From positions 1 to 64,000 of the forward strand of contig NZ_JAETWB010000015.1 of NCBI RefSeq assembly GCF_016773205.1: a DNA stretch of 64,000 nucleotides, in the 5' to 3' direction. Each line of letters starts with the position of its first letter. Within the stretch, counting starts at the first letter, position 1. Both the position numbers and the translations under genes were made by a program. The notes beneath the pieces were generated by a model, which was not told the DNA's origin, did not search any database, and saw nothing but the letters and a program-made list of their open reading frames with translations. This DNA comes from Belnapia arida. Its GTDB lineage: Bacteria > Pseudomonadota > Alphaproteobacteria > Acetobacterales > Acetobacteraceae. Below, in pieces: positions 33,756 through 43,354 of the stretch.

Positions 33756-34574
33756 ATGGCTGAGCCGGGCACGACAATCCTCGCCGCCGAAGGCGTTACG
33801 CTTCGCTTCGGTGGCGTTCGGGCTCTTGCCGACGTTTCCTTCGAGGTCAGGGCGGGCGAAGTCTTCTCGATCATCGGCCCGAACGGCGCTGGCAAGACCT
33901 CCATGGTCAATTGCGTTTCCGGTCGCTACCGCCCGACCTCCGGGCGCATCCGCTTCGACGGCGCCGACATCACCCGCTTGCCGACGCGCAAGCGCGCTGC
34001 CATCGGCATCGGCCGCACCTTCCAGAACCTGGCGCTGTTTGGCCATATGAGCGTGCTCGACAACATCATGGTCGGCCGTCACCACCTGATGCGGCACGGC
34101 TTCCTTACCGGCATGCCCTACTGGCTGGGCGGGGCGCAGCGCGAGGAGATCGTGCATCGGCGCGAGGTCGAGGAGATCATCGATTTTCTCGAGATCCAGC
34201 ATGTGCGGAAGGCGCCGGCCGGCACGCTCTCCTATGGGTTGCGCAAGCGGGTGGAACTGGCCCGCGCCATCGCGCTGCGCCCGAAGCTGATCCTCCTCGA
34301 CGAGCCGATGGCCGGGATGAACCTTGAGGAGAAGGAGGACATGGCCCGCTACATCCTCGACCTCAACGAGGAATGGGGCATGACCGTGCTGATGATCGAG
34401 CACGACATGGGCGTGGTGATGGACATCTCCCACCGCGTCATGGTCCTCGACTTTGGCAAGAAGATCGCCGAGGGCTCGCCGCAGGAGGTGCTGGCCGACC
34501 CGCATGTACGACGCGCCTACCTTGGCGAGGCGGATGAGGTGGTGAGCGAACCGGAAGAGGCGCTCGCGCCATGA
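33756..34574 (+). CDS. livG: ABC transporter ATP-binding protein, LivG type (TetR-controlled operon)
   Basis: The 272-residue ATPase shows Walker A GPNGAGKTS, GIGRTFQNLALFGHMSVLDNIMVGRHH, signature LSYGLRKRVELARAIAL and Walker B LILLDEPMAGMNLEEKEDM. It is the first gene of an 11-gene operon in which every neighbour overlaps or lies within 15 bases. The presence of an acyl-CoA ligase gene straight after livG is a recurrent arrangement in Liv-type importers of aromatic or branched acids, so the cargo may be a carboxylic acid and not an amino acid. Confidence 0.88.
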   Translation: MAEPGTTILAAEGVTLRFGGVRALADVSFEVRAGEVFSIIGPNGAGKTSMVNCVSGRYRPTSGRIRFDGADITRLPTRKRAAIGIGRTFQNLALFGHMSVLDNIMVGRHHLMRHGFLTGMPYWLGGAQREEIVHRREVEEIIDFLEIQHVRKAPAGTLSYGLRKRVELARAIALRPKLILLDEPMAGMNLEEKEDMARYILDLNEEWGMTVLMIEHDMGVVMDISHRVMVLDFGKKIAEGSPQEVLADPHVRRAYLGEADEVVSEPEEALAP

Positions 34575-36472
34575 GCGAGGCCGACACCCTGCCGAAGCTG
34601 CTTTCCCACAACGCCACGGTGGCAGGGCGGGAGGTGGCGATGCGCGAGAAGCATCTCGGCATCTGGCGCAGCTTCACCTGGGCTGACGTGGACGCGCGGA
34701 CGCGGAGCATCGCGCTCGGGCTGCGCGCACTCGGCCTCGGCGCTGGCGATGTCATCGGTCTGATCGGCGACAACCGCCCGGACTGGGTGATGGGCGAGGT
34801 CGCTGCGCACGCCATCGGCGCCCGTTCGCTCGGCATCTACCGTGACGCGCTGGACGACGAGGTTGCCTACCTGCTGGAGCATAGCGCCGCCGCGGCGGTG
34901 ATCGCCGAGGATGAGGAGCAGGTCGACAAGCTGCTCAACCTCGAGGGTCGGGCGCCGGCGCTGCGCCACATCTTCTACATGGACCCGCGCGGCATGCGGA
35001 AGCACGCCGACCCCCGCCTCATGCCGATCGAGGAACTCGTGCAGCGTGGCGAGGCGGCGCATGCGGCGGATGGAAGCGCCTATGCCACGCTGGTCGCCGC
35101 GACGCGGGGCGAGGAGGTGGCAATCCTCTGCACCACCTCCGGCACGACCGCGCGGCCGAAGCTGGCCATGCTGCAGGGCGGTGCGCTGATCCGCCATTGC
35201 GCCTCCTATATGGGCGCAGATCCGAAGGGGCCGGAGGACGAGTATGTCTCCGTCCTGCCCTTGCCCTGGATCATGGAGCAGATCTACGTCCTCGGCTTCG
35301 GCCTGCTGGCTCGGATGAAGGTGAACTTCGTCGAGGAGCCGGAGACGATGATGGCCGACTTCCGCGAGATCGGCCCGACATTCGTCCTCTTCGCCCCGCG
35401 GCTCTGGGAGCAGATTGCCGCCGATGTCCGGGCGCGGGTGATGGATGCCTCGCCGCTGAAGCGCCATATGTTCGAACTCGCCATGAAGCGCGGACTGGCG
35501 GCGCTTGATGGGGGCAAACGCTCGTCGCTCGCCAACCAGCTGCTGTTTCGTGCGCTGCGTGACCGGCTTGGCTTCAGCAACCTGCGCTCGGCGGCGACGG
35601 GCGGCGCGGCGCTCGGGCCGGACACCTTCCGCTTCTTCCTCGCCATGGGCGTGCCGCTGCGCCAGCTCTACGGCCAGACGGAGCTGCTCGGCGCCTATAC
35701 CATCCACCGTGCGGCTGATGTGAATTTCGACACGGTCGGCGTCCCGTTCGACGAGAGCGTCGAGATCCGTATCGACCAGCCGGACCATAACGGCGTCGGC
35801 GAGATCGTCACCCGCCATCCGAACATGTTCTGCGGCTATCTCGGCCAAGGCGAGCCGGGCGATGTGCGCGAAGGGTGGATGCATACCGGTGACGCCGGCT
35901 TTTTCGACAAGGCCGGCCATTTGGTAGTGATAGATCGCATTAAGGACATCGCCACGACCAGCCGCGGCGACCGCTTCAGCCCGCAATATATCGAGAACAA
36001 GCTGAAATTCAGCCCCTATGTCGCGGAGGCCGTGGTACTTGGCGACGGGCGGCCGCATCTCACGGCGATCATCTGCATCCGGTTTCCCATCGTATCGAAA
36101 TGGGCCGAGCGCAACCGCATCGCCTTCACCACCTATACCGACCTGTCCGCCCGCGACCAGGTGCTGGAGCTGCTGCGCGCCGAGGTTGCCCGGGTGAACA
36201 GCACCCTGCCGGAGCCGCAGCGCATCCGCGACTTCGTACTGCTCTACAAGGAGCTCGATGCGGATGACGAGGAGCTGACGCGCACCCGCAAGGTCCGGCG
36301 CGGCGTGATCAACCAGAAATATGCCGACATCATCGCCGCTCTCTACGGCGGCGAGCGGGCGATCCCGGTGGACACCACCATCGCCTTCCAAGACGGCACG
36401 CGGCAGCGCATCCGCACCACACTGCACGTGGTCTCGATGGATGCGCCGGCAATGGCGCAGGCGGCGGAGTAG
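34571..36472 (+). CDS. AMP-dependent long-chain-type acyl-CoA ligase (FAA1-like)
   Basis: The 633-residue protein has the adenylate-forming motif ILCTTSGTTARPKLAML, the A5 region YGQTELLGAYTIHRA, A7 HTGDAGFFDKAGHLVVIDRIKDI and TSRGDRFSPQYIENKLKFSPYV. The length and the RIKD pattern match the FAA1/long-chain group, here probably acting on the transported acid. ATG 34571 overlaps livG by 4 bases. It lies between the ATPase and permease genes of an importer, which suggests vectorial uptake with CoA activation. Confidence 0.87.
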   Translation: MSEADTLPKLLSHNATVAGREVAMREKHLGIWRSFTWADVDARTRSIALGLRALGLGAGDVIGLIGDNRPDWVMGEVAAHAIGARSLGIYRDALDDEVAYLLEHSAAAAVIAEDEEQVDKLLNLEGRAPALRHIFYMDPRGMRKHADPRLMPIEELVQRGEAAHAADGSAYATLVAATRGEEVAILCTTSGTTARPKLAMLQGGALIRHCASYMGADPKGPEDEYVSVLPLPWIMEQIYVLGFGLLARMKVNFVEEPETMMADFREIGPTFVLFAPRLWEQIAADVRARVMDASPLKRHMFELAMKRGLAALDGGKRSSLANQLLFRALRDRLGFSNLRSAATGGAALGPDTFRFFLAMGVPLRQLYGQTELLGAYTIHRAADVNFDTVGVPFDESVEIRIDQPDHNGVGEIVTRHPNMFCGYLGQGEPGDVREGWMHTGDAGFFDKAGHLVVIDRIKDIATTSRGDRFSPQYIENKLKFSPYVAEAVVLGDGRPHLTAIICIRFPIVSKWAERNRIAFTTYTDLSARDQVLELLRAEVARVNSTLPEPQRIRDFVLLYKELDADDEELTRTRKVRRGVINQKYADIIAALYGGERAIPVDTTIAFQDGTRQRIRTTLHVVSMDAPAMAQAAE

Positions 36473-36476
36473 GGCG

Positions 36477-37370
36477 ATGGACTGGACGCTTCTGCTGCAA
36501 CTGACGCTCAACGGCCTCATCGTCGGTGCGCTCTACGGCGTCGTCGCCATGAGCTTCGTGCTGATCTACAAGGCAAGCCAGGTGGTGAACTTCGCTCAGG
36601 GCGAGTTCCTGCTGGTCGGCGCCTGGGTCTGCTGGTGGCTGCTGACGGAATGGCAGCTGCCCTTCTGGGCCGGCTTCCTCGTCACCCTCGCCTTCATGAC
36701 GCTGTTCGGCATGATCCTGCAGGTGGTGGTGCTGCGGCCGCTGATCGGCGAGCCGGTCATCAGCGTCATCATGGCGACGATCGGACTCGGCATCTTCTTC
36801 CAGGCGCTGATGAAGTGGATCTTCGGCGTCTTCGCCAAGCCCTTTCCGCCGATCTTCAGCACCGAGCGCGTGAACCTGCTCGGGCTCGAGGTGCAGACAG
36901 CCTATCTGATGTCGCTTGGCATTTCCGTGCTCATCATGGCGGGCTTCGCCTGGTTTTTCACCGCTTCGAAGCACGGGCTGGCGATGCGCGCGACGGCCTT
37001 CGACCAGCAGGTGGCGCAATCCCTCGGCATCTCCGTGCCGAAGGTCTTCGCCATGTCCTGGGCGATCTCGGCCGTGGTCTCGGCTGTCGCCGGCGTGGTG
37101 GTGGGGGTGGTGAACGGCGTTTCCTCGGCGCTCTCGTTCTACGGCATCAAGGTTTTCCCCGCCGTGATCCTCGGCGGCCTCGACAGCGTCATCGGTGCGG
37201 TGCTCGGCGGGCTGATCGTCGGCGTGCTGGAAAACTGGGCGCAGTACCTCGATGCCGGTTGGCTGAACTGGGGCAACATGGTCACCATCGCACCCTTCTA
37301 CGCCCTCATCGTCATCCTGCTGATCAAGCCCTACGGGCTCTTCGGCACCAAGAACATCGAGCGCGTCTGA
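36477..37370 (+). CDS. livH: Branched-chain-type ABC permease, LivH type
   Basis: The 297-residue protein has about eight membrane segments, with LTLNGLIVGALYGVVAMSFVLIYKASQVVNFAQGEFLLVGA at the N-terminus and ATAFDQQVAQSLGISVPKVFAMSW, the coupling loop that contacts the ATPase. The start at 36477 is 4 bases after the ligase stop; an upstream in-frame extension has no family match. It forms the channel together with LivM. Confidence 0.9.
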   Translation: MDWTLLLQLTLNGLIVGALYGVVAMSFVLIYKASQVVNFAQGEFLLVGAWVCWWLLTEWQLPFWAGFLVTLAFMTLFGMILQVVVLRPLIGEPVISVIMATIGLGIFFQALMKWIFGVFAKPFPPIFSTERVNLLGLEVQTAYLMSLGISVLIMAGFAWFFTASKHGLAMRATAFDQQVAQSLGISVPKVFAMSWAISAVVSAVAGVVVGVVNGVSSALSFYGIKVFPAVILGGLDSVIGAVLGGLIVGVLENWAQYLDAGWLNWGNMVTIAPFYALIVILLIKPYGLFGTKNIERV

Positions 37371-38434
37371 TGGATCTCGCACCGGCCGGCGAATACCGCA
37401 GCAGCTACCGGGAGGACATGACGATCTTCCCGACGCGGAACAGCCGCCGCGCCGTGCTGCTCGGCCTGGTTCTCGCCTGCGGGCTGCCATTCCTGCTGGG
37501 GCGCTATGAGCTTGGCCTGCTGATCAATATCGGCACGCTCGGCATTGCGGCGCTCGGCCTCAACATCCTGGTCGGCTTCACCGGGCAGATCAGCATCGGC
37601 CATGCCGCCTTCTTCGGCTTCGGGGCCTTTGCCTCCGCCTGGCTGCATGAGCGCTGGCACATCCCGGTCGCGCTCTGCATCCCTATTGCGGGAGTGATGA
37701 CGGCGGTGGTCGGCCTCATCTTCGGCGCGCCCGCGGGGCGGCTGAAAGGGCTCTACCTCGCCATAGCGACGCTCGCTGCGCAGTTCATCCTCGAGGATTT
37801 CTTCGCCCGCGCCCAGTGGTTCACCGGCGGCGTCGCAGGGCGCATCACCGAGCCTTTCGCGCTTGGCAACTGGGTGGCTGACCGCGAGGAAAGCTATTTC
37901 TACGTCGTTCTGGCCTATGTCGTGGTGATGTATCTCGGCGCCGCGAACCTGATCCGTACCCGCGACGGGAGGGCGCTGGTTGCCGTGCGCGACCACTATC
38001 TGAGCGCCGAGGTGATGGGCATCAACCTCGCCTATTACCGCACGCTCTCCTTCGGCATCGCCTCCTTCTATGCCGGCATCGGCGGCGCGCTCTACGCGCA
38101 TTACCTGCTCTTCGTCAGCGTGGAGGCCTTCAACATCCTCTTCTCCATCCAGTTCCTCGGCATGGTCATCATCGGCGGCCTGGGCAGCGTGATGGGGAGC
38201 CTGATGGGCGCGGCCTTCATGGTGCTGCTGCCCGAGGTCGTGCAGGCCGGGGCGGATGCGCTTTCCGGCAGCGCCATCGACCGAGCGCTGAAGCTCGGCG
38301 CCTCCATCTCCTTCCTGCGCGAGATGGCGGTTGGCGCCGCGATCATCCTTTTCCTGATCTTTGAGCCGGACGGCCTCGCACACCGCTGGCGGCTGATCAA
38401 ATCCTACTGGAAGCTCTACCCGTATTCGCACTGA
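37370..38434 (+). CDS. livM: Branched-chain-type ABC permease, LivM type
   Basis: The 354-residue product has a 25-residue polar leader, then LivM features: LINIGTLGIAALGLNILVGFTGQISIGHAAFFGFGAFASAWL and VRDHYLSAEVMGINLAYYRTLSF. Its ATG overlaps the livH stop (TGATG). It completes the importer's membrane part. The C-terminal tail (LAHRWRLIKSYWKLYPYSH) is hydrophilic, a common feature in this subgroup. Confidence 0.9.
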   Translation: MDLAPAGEYRSSYREDMTIFPTRNSRRAVLLGLVLACGLPFLLGRYELGLLINIGTLGIAALGLNILVGFTGQISIGHAAFFGFGAFASAWLHERWHIPVALCIPIAGVMTAVVGLIFGAPAGRLKGLYLAIATLAAQFILEDFFARAQWFTGGVAGRITEPFALGNWVADREESYFYVVLAYVVVMYLGAANLIRTRDGRALVAVRDHYLSAEVMGINLAYYRTLSFGIASFYAGIGGALYAHYLLFVSVEAFNILFSIQFLGMVIIGGLGSVMGSLMGAAFMVLLPEVVQAGADALSGSAIDRALKLGASISFLREMAVGAAIILFLIFEPDGLAHRWRLIKSYWKLYPYSH

Positions 38435-38448
38435 TGGGGAGGACAAGA

Positions 38449-39735
38449 ATGACAATGAGAACGACGATCCTCGGCTTGGCTGCCGCCATGACGCTGACCT
38501 TGCCAGCGGCGGCGCAGCCGATCCCGGTCGGGCACCTGATGGATCTTTCGGGCGCCACCAGCGATGTCGGCACGCCCTTCGCGCAGGGCGTCAATGATAC
38601 CTGGGCCTGGATCAACCGCACGCGCAACGGCATTGCCGGGCGCCAGGTGAATGCCCTCGCCTTCGACTACGGCTATCAGGCACCGCGCGCCGTCAGCCAA
38701 TACCAGGCCTGGAGCCGCGATCGCGTCGTCGCCATCAACGGCTGGGGCACGGCGGATACAGAGGCGTTGGTGCGCTTCGTCACACGCGACCGCGTGCCCT
38801 ATGTCTCCGGCTCCTACTCGGCAGCGCTCACCGATGCCGGCGGCAAGTCCGGCCGGCAGGGTGTCGAGCCGGCGCCCTACAACTTCTTCTACGGTCCTTC
38901 CTATTCCGATTCGCTGCGGGCGATGCTGATCTGGGCGGCGGAGGACTGGAAGGCGCGGGGCGGGCAGGGCAAGCCGAAATACGTCCATATGGGCGGCAAT
39001 CACCCCTACCCGAACTCGCCCAAGGCGGCGGGCGAGGCGCTGGCCGCGGAGCTCAGCTTTGAGGTCCTGCCGGCCATCGTTTTCGCCCTCACACCGGGCG
39101 ACTACACGGCGCAATGCCTGACGTTGAAGCAACAAGGCGCGAACTACGCCTATCTCGGCAACACGGCGGGCTCCAATATCTCCGTCCTGCGCGCCTGCCA
39201 GGCGGCCGGCGTAAATGTGCAGTTCATGGGCAATGTCTGGGGCATGGACGAGAATGCCATGAAAGCCGCAGGCACTGCGGCGAATGGCGTGATCTTCCCG
39301 GTGCGCACCGCCGCGGTCTGGGGCCAGCAGGCGCCCGGCATGGCGAGTGTGCAGGCGATCAGCCGCATCTCCGACCAGACGGGCACTGCCTACCGTCCCG
39401 TGCATTACCTCACCGGCATCTGCAGCGCCATGCTGCTGGCCGAGGCGATGGACAGCGCCGTGGCGAATGGCGGCCAGGTCACGGGCGAGCGCATCCGTGA
39501 CGGCTTCTACGCGCGGCAGAACTGGGTGCCGAACGGTTTCGACGGTGTCTGCGCGCCTTCCAACTTCACCCCGGCCGATCACCGCGGCCAGCTCACCGTC
39601 GCCCTGTACCGCGCCCGCGTTACTGGCGACACCAGCCAGGGCAATGTGGGGGAGCTGATGCAGAACGGCACGATGCGACTGGAACAGGTGAAGACGGTGA
39701 CGCTCGACCGCCGTGCCGACTGGCTGGGCTGGTAG
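38449..39735 (+). CDS. ABC transporter substrate-binding protein (Liv/aromatic-acid type)
   Basis: The 428-residue protein has a Sec signal peptide (MTMRTTILGLAAAMTLTLPAAAQ) and a Peripla_BP_6 domain: PIPVGHLMDLSGATSDVGTPFAQGVNDTWAWINRTRNGIAGRQVNALAFDYGYQ. ATG 38449 is chosen because GGAGG lies 6 bases upstream; the ATG 15 bases earlier overlaps the livM stop and lacks a site. It delivers the operon's substrate to LivHM. Binding proteins with this arrangement (next to an FAA1-like ligase and a PaaK-like ligase) are often linked to aryl or branched acids. Confidence 0.88.
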   Translation: MTMRTTILGLAAAMTLTLPAAAQPIPVGHLMDLSGATSDVGTPFAQGVNDTWAWINRTRNGIAGRQVNALAFDYGYQAPRAVSQYQAWSRDRVVAINGWGTADTEALVRFVTRDRVPYVSGSYSAALTDAGGKSGRQGVEPAPYNFFYGPSYSDSLRAMLIWAAEDWKARGGQGKPKYVHMGGNHPYPNSPKAAGEALAAELSFEVLPAIVFALTPGDYTAQCLTLKQQGANYAYLGNTAGSNISVLRACQAAGVNVQFMGNVWGMDENAMKAAGTAANGVIFPVRTAAVWGQQAPGMASVQAISRISDQTGTAYRPVHYLTGICSAMLLAEAMDSAVANGGQVTGERIRDGFYARQNWVPNGFDGVCAPSNFTPADHRGQLTVALYRARVTGDTSQGNVGELMQNGTMRLEQVKTVTLDRRADWLGW

Positions 39736-39741
39736 CGCGCC

Positions 39742-40539
39742 ATGGAGGCCGCGCCACTGCTCGAGGTGAACAACATCGAGGTCGTCTACAACGACGTCAT
39801 CCTCGTTCTGCGCGGCCTCTCGCTGAAAGTGCCCCAGGGCAAGATCGTTGCCCTGCTCGGCGCCAACGGTGCCGGCAAGTCAACGACACTGAAGGCGATC
39901 TCCGGCCTGCTCAAGACTGAGGAAGGCGAGGTCACCCGCGGCGAGATTCGCTTTGCCGGCGAACGGATCGATGGCGTCGACCCGCATATGATCGTGCGGC
40001 GCGGCATCTTCCAGGTGATGGAAGGGCGCCGCATCATCGCCGACATGACTTGCCTTGAGAATCTCCGTCTAGGCGCCTTCACCCGCAGCGACAACGAGGT
40101 GAAGCCGGATATCGAGCGGGTTTATGGTTACTTCCCGCGGCTGCGCGAACGGACCGGCCTTGCCGGCTACCTCTCGGGCGGCGAGCAGCAGATGCTCGCC
40201 ATCGGTCGCGCACTGATGGCACGACCGAAGCTGATCCTGATGGACGAGCCGTCGATGGGCCTGTCGCCGCTGCTGGTGAAGGAGGTCTTCGCCATCATCC
40301 GCCGGCTGAACGAGGAACTCGGCATCACCATTCTGCTGGTCGAGCAGAATGCACGAATGGCCCTTTCCATCGCCACCTATGCCTATGTGATGGAACAGGG
40401 CAAGGTCGTGCTCGACGGTACGGCCGAGGCGCTGGCGAGCAATGAGGACGTGAAGGAGTTCTACCTCGGCGGTCATGGCGCCGAGCGCAAGAGCTTCAAG
40501 AACCTCAAAAGCTACAAGCGGAGGAAGCGGTGGCTCTAG
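39742..40539 (+). CDS. livF: ABC transporter ATP-binding protein, LivF type
   Basis: The 265-residue ATPase shows Walker A GANGAGKST, FQVMEGRRIIADMTCLENLRLGA, signature LSGGEQQMLAIGRALMA and Walker B LILMDEPSMGLSPLL. The C-terminus is a lysine- and arginine-rich tail (KSFKNLKSYKRRKRWL), longer than usual. Its 3' end overlaps the next gene by 10 bases. Confidence 0.9.
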   Translation: MEAAPLLEVNNIEVVYNDVILVLRGLSLKVPQGKIVALLGANGAGKSTTLKAISGLLKTEEGEVTRGEIRFAGERIDGVDPHMIVRRGIFQVMEGRRIIADMTCLENLRLGAFTRSDNEVKPDIERVYGYFPRLRERTGLAGYLSGGEQQMLAIGRALMARPKLILMDEPSMGLSPLLVKEVFAIIRRLNEELGITILLVEQNARMALSIATYAYVMEQGKVVLDGTAEALASNEDVKEFYLGGHGAERKSFKNLKSYKRRKRWL

Positions 40540-41735
40540 CGAAGTATTTCGACGCGCTTGAGATCCGCAGCGCGGATGAGCGCGAGGCCGCGCAGGCCAC
40601 GGCGCTGGCCCGGCAGGTCGCGCATGCCCGAGCCCATGCACCACATTATGCCACACTACCGGACGGGCCTCTCGCCAACCTGCCGGTGACGCGGAAGTCC
40701 GACCTCCTGGCGCAGCAATCGGCCAACCCGCCCTTCGGTGGCGTGGTGGCAACACCTTTCGATCAGCTCGCCCGCGTCTTCGCTTCCCCTGGGCCGATCT
40801 ACGAGCCCGAGGCTGCGACGCCCGACTACTGGCGCTTTGCGCGGGCGCTGCACGCAACCGGCCTGCGAGCCGGCGAGTTGTTGCACAACTGCTTCGCCTA
40901 TCACTTCACGCCTGCGGGCAGCATGCTCGAGAGCGGTGCGCGGGCGCTTGGCTGCCCGGTCTTTCCAGCCGGCACCGGCAATACGGAGTTGCAGGCCCAG
41001 GCTGCAGCGCAGTTGCGGCCGCGCTGCTACAGCGGCACGCCGGACTTCCTCAAGGCCATCCTGGAGAAGGGCGACGCACTTGGCCTCGACCTTTCATCGC
41101 TGACGCTCGGCCACGTCACCGGTGGTGCTTATTTGCCGAGCCTGCGAAGCTGGTATGCGGAGCGTGGCCTTACCGTGCTGCAAAGCTATGGCACAGCTGA
41201 TCTCGGCCTCATCGCCTATGAAAGCGAGGCGCGCGAGGGCCTCATCATTGATGAAGGGGTCATAGTGGAGATCGTTCGGCCAGGCACCGGCGACCCCGTT
41301 CCGGATGGCGAGGTCGGGGAAATCGTTGTCACTACCGTCAACCCACATCATTCACTGATCCGATTTGCCACCGGTGACTTGTCCGCCATCCTGCCGGGGC
41401 AGTCACCGTGCGGCCGCACCAACCGGCGTATCCGCGGCTGGATGGGACGCGCGGATCAGGCAGCGAAGGTGCGTGGCATGTTCGTGCGGCCGGAGCAGGT
41501 CGCGGCGGTCCTGCGTGCGGTGCCGGGCGCGAGTAAGGCGCGGCTCGTCGTCTCGCTCGATGGAGAACGCGATGTCATGGTGCTGCGTGCCGAGGCGCCG
41601 GCGGAGGCGGCTTCGGCACTGGCGGATGCCTTGCAGGCCGCGACGAAATTGCGTGGCCAGGTTGAATGCGTCGCGCCCGGGACATTGCCGAATGATGGCA
41701 AGGTCATCGACGATGCGCGTCCGGTGCCGGGCTGA
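40530..41735 (+). CDS. PaaK-like phenylacetate-CoA ligase family protein
   Basis: The 401-residue protein is a short member of the PaaK group. It has the N-terminal ALARQVAHARAHAPHYATLPD, NCFAYHFTPAGSMLESGARALGCPVFPAGTGNTELQ, VLQSYGTADLGLIAYESEA (the A5-like Y-G-T-x-D) and GEIVVTTVNPHHSLIRFATGDLSAI. The C-terminal lysine region reads NDGKVIDD. It should activate an aryl or similar acid to CoA thioester. GTG 40530 is preceded by GAGGAAG. Third-from-last of the operon's ligase set, it likely extends the range of acids handled. Could be inactive in ligation if the glycine-rich loop is impaired; I do not see a classic TSGTTG motif. Confidence 0.78.
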   Translation: MALAKYFDALEIRSADEREAAQATALARQVAHARAHAPHYATLPDGPLANLPVTRKSDLLAQQSANPPFGGVVATPFDQLARVFASPGPIYEPEAATPDYWRFARALHATGLRAGELLHNCFAYHFTPAGSMLESGARALGCPVFPAGTGNTELQAQAAAQLRPRCYSGTPDFLKAILEKGDALGLDLSSLTLGHVTGGAYLPSLRSWYAERGLTVLQSYGTADLGLIAYESEAREGLIIDEGVIVEIVRPGTGDPVPDGEVGEIVVTTVNPHHSLIRFATGDLSAILPGQSPCGRTNRRIRGWMGRADQAAKVRGMFVRPEQVAAVLRAVPGASKARLVVSLDGERDVMVLRAEAPAEAASALADALQAATKLRGQVECVAPGTLPNDGKVIDDARPVPG

Positions 41736-43354
41736 TGCTGCCGCAGGGGGACAGCTACGAGGCGATCCGCAGCGCCTTCCGGTGGAAGGTGCCCGCTCGC
41801 TTCAACATCGCCGCTGCCTGCTGCGATCGCTGGGCGGATGGCAGTGGGCGCCTGGCGTTGCTGCATCTCCGCGCCGATGGCGGCACGGACCGCATCACCT
41901 TCGATTTGTTGCAAGCCGAGAGCAACCGGTTGGCCCATGTGCTGACGGCTCATGGCGTCCGTCCCGGTGACCGAGTGGGTGTTCTGCTGCCGCAAGTGCC
42001 GGAAGCAGCGATCGCGCATCTTGCCATCTACAAGCTTGGCGCGATCGCGGTGCCGCTGTTCCAGTTGTTCCAGGCGGAGGCGCTGGAGTACCGGCTGCGC
42101 GACTGCGGCGCCATAGCGCTGATAACGGATGCGGTCGGGCTGGCGAAGCTGTCGGGTCTCGACCTGCCGGCGCTTCGGCTGGTGCTGAGTGCGGATGGGA
42201 CAGGGCAGGGCGCCCTCGACCTTCGTCTGGAGATGTCGCGGGCAAGCGACGCCTTCGCAACACGGGATACGGCGGCCGATGACCCTGCCGTCATCATTTA
42301 TACCTCTGGCACCACCGGCGCGCCGAAGGGAGCGCTGCATGCGCATCGCGTGCTGCTTGGCCACCTGCCCGGTGTCGAGATGCCGCAGGATCTTTTCCCG
42401 CAGCCGAGCGACCTGTTCTGGACGCCTGCAGACTGGGCCTGGGTCGGCGGCCTGTTCGACGTTCTCCTGCCGAGCCTTTATCATGGTGTGCCGGTACTGG
42501 CCCATCGCATGGTGAAATTCGATCCGGAGTTCGCTTACAGGCTCATGGCCGAGCATGGCGTGCGCAATGCTTTCCTGCCGCCGACCGCCCTGAAAATGCT
42601 GCGCATGGTCCCCGATCCGACACGTTTCGGTGCCCGGCCACGCAGCATCGGCAGCGGCGGCGAGACGCTCGGTGCCGAGTTGCTCGACTGGGGGCGGGTG
42701 ACCTTCGGCTGCACGATCAACGAATTTTATGGTCAGACCGAATGCAACCTCGTCATCTCCTCCTGCGCCACGCTGATGCCGCCGCGGCCCGGCTGGATGG
42801 GCCGTGCGGTGCCAGGGCACGAGGTCGCGGTGCTCGATGCCGAGGGCCATGTGCTGCCACCCGGCCAGCATGGTACCATCGCCATCCGCCGGCCCGATCC
42901 GGTGATGTTCCTCCGCTATTGGAACAAGCCTGAGGAAACCGCGGCCAAGTTCGTCGGCGACTGGTTGCTCACCGGCGATCAGGGCGAGCAGGACGGGGAA
43001 GGCTGGTTCCGCTTCATCGGCCGCGATGACGATATCATTACTTCTGCCGGCTATCGCATCGGCCCGGGCGAGATCGAAGATTGCCTCGCTGCGCATCCCG
43101 CCGTTGCCATGGCCGCCGTCATCGGCCTGCCCGACCCGCTGCGCACCGAGGCCGTCACCGCCATCATCCTCCCGGCGCCCGGTGTCACCGCGGATGATGC
43201 CTTGGCGCGTGCCCTACAGGACCATGTAAAGACGCGGCTCGCCGCGCATGTCTATCCGCGCGCGGTGCATTTCACCGATGCGCTGCCGCTCACCGCCACC
43301 GGCAAGGTGATGCGCGGCGAGCTGCGGCGCCGCTATACCAGGGGAGAGGGCTGA
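41735..43354 (+). CDS. Acyl-CoA synthetase (medium-chain/AcsM-like, AMP-forming)
   Basis: The 539-residue enzyme has [19 protein letters not shown] (A3), [14 protein letters not shown] (A5), [38 protein letters not shown] (A7-A8) and [17 protein letters not shown] with the catalytic A10 lysine. This is the pattern of acetoacetyl/medium-chain acyl-CoA synthetases. Its ATG overlaps the preceding stop and its end overlaps the isovaleryl-CoA dehydrogenase start (TGATG). It likely makes the CoA ester fed to that dehydrogenase, for example isovalerate or a related branched acid. Confidence 0.87.
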   Translation: MLPQGDSYEAIRSAFRWKVPARFNIAAACCDRWADGSGRLALLHLRADGGTDRITFDLLQAESNRLAHVLTAHGVRPGDRVGVLLPQVPEAAIAHLAIYKLGAIAVPLFQLFQAEALEYRLRDCGAIALITDAVGLAKLSGLDLPALRLVLSADGTGQGALDLRLEMSRASDAFATRDTAADDPAVIIYTSGTTGAPKGALHAHRVLLGHLPGVEMPQDLFPQPSDLFWTPADWAWVGGLFDVLLPSLYHGVPVLAHRMVKFDPEFAYRLMAEHGVRNAFLPPTALKMLRMVPDPTRFGARPRSIGSGGETLGAELLDWGRVTFGCTINEFYGQTECNLVISSCATLMPPRPGWMGRAVPGHEVAVLDAEGHVLPPGQHGTIAIRRPDPVMFLRYWNKPEETAAKFVGDWLLTGDQGEQDGEGWFRFIGRDDDIITSAGYRIGPGEIEDCLAAHPAVAMAAVIGLPDPLRTEAVTAIILPAPGVTADDALARALQDHVKTRLAAHVYPRAVHFTDALPLTATGKVMRGELRRRYTRGEG

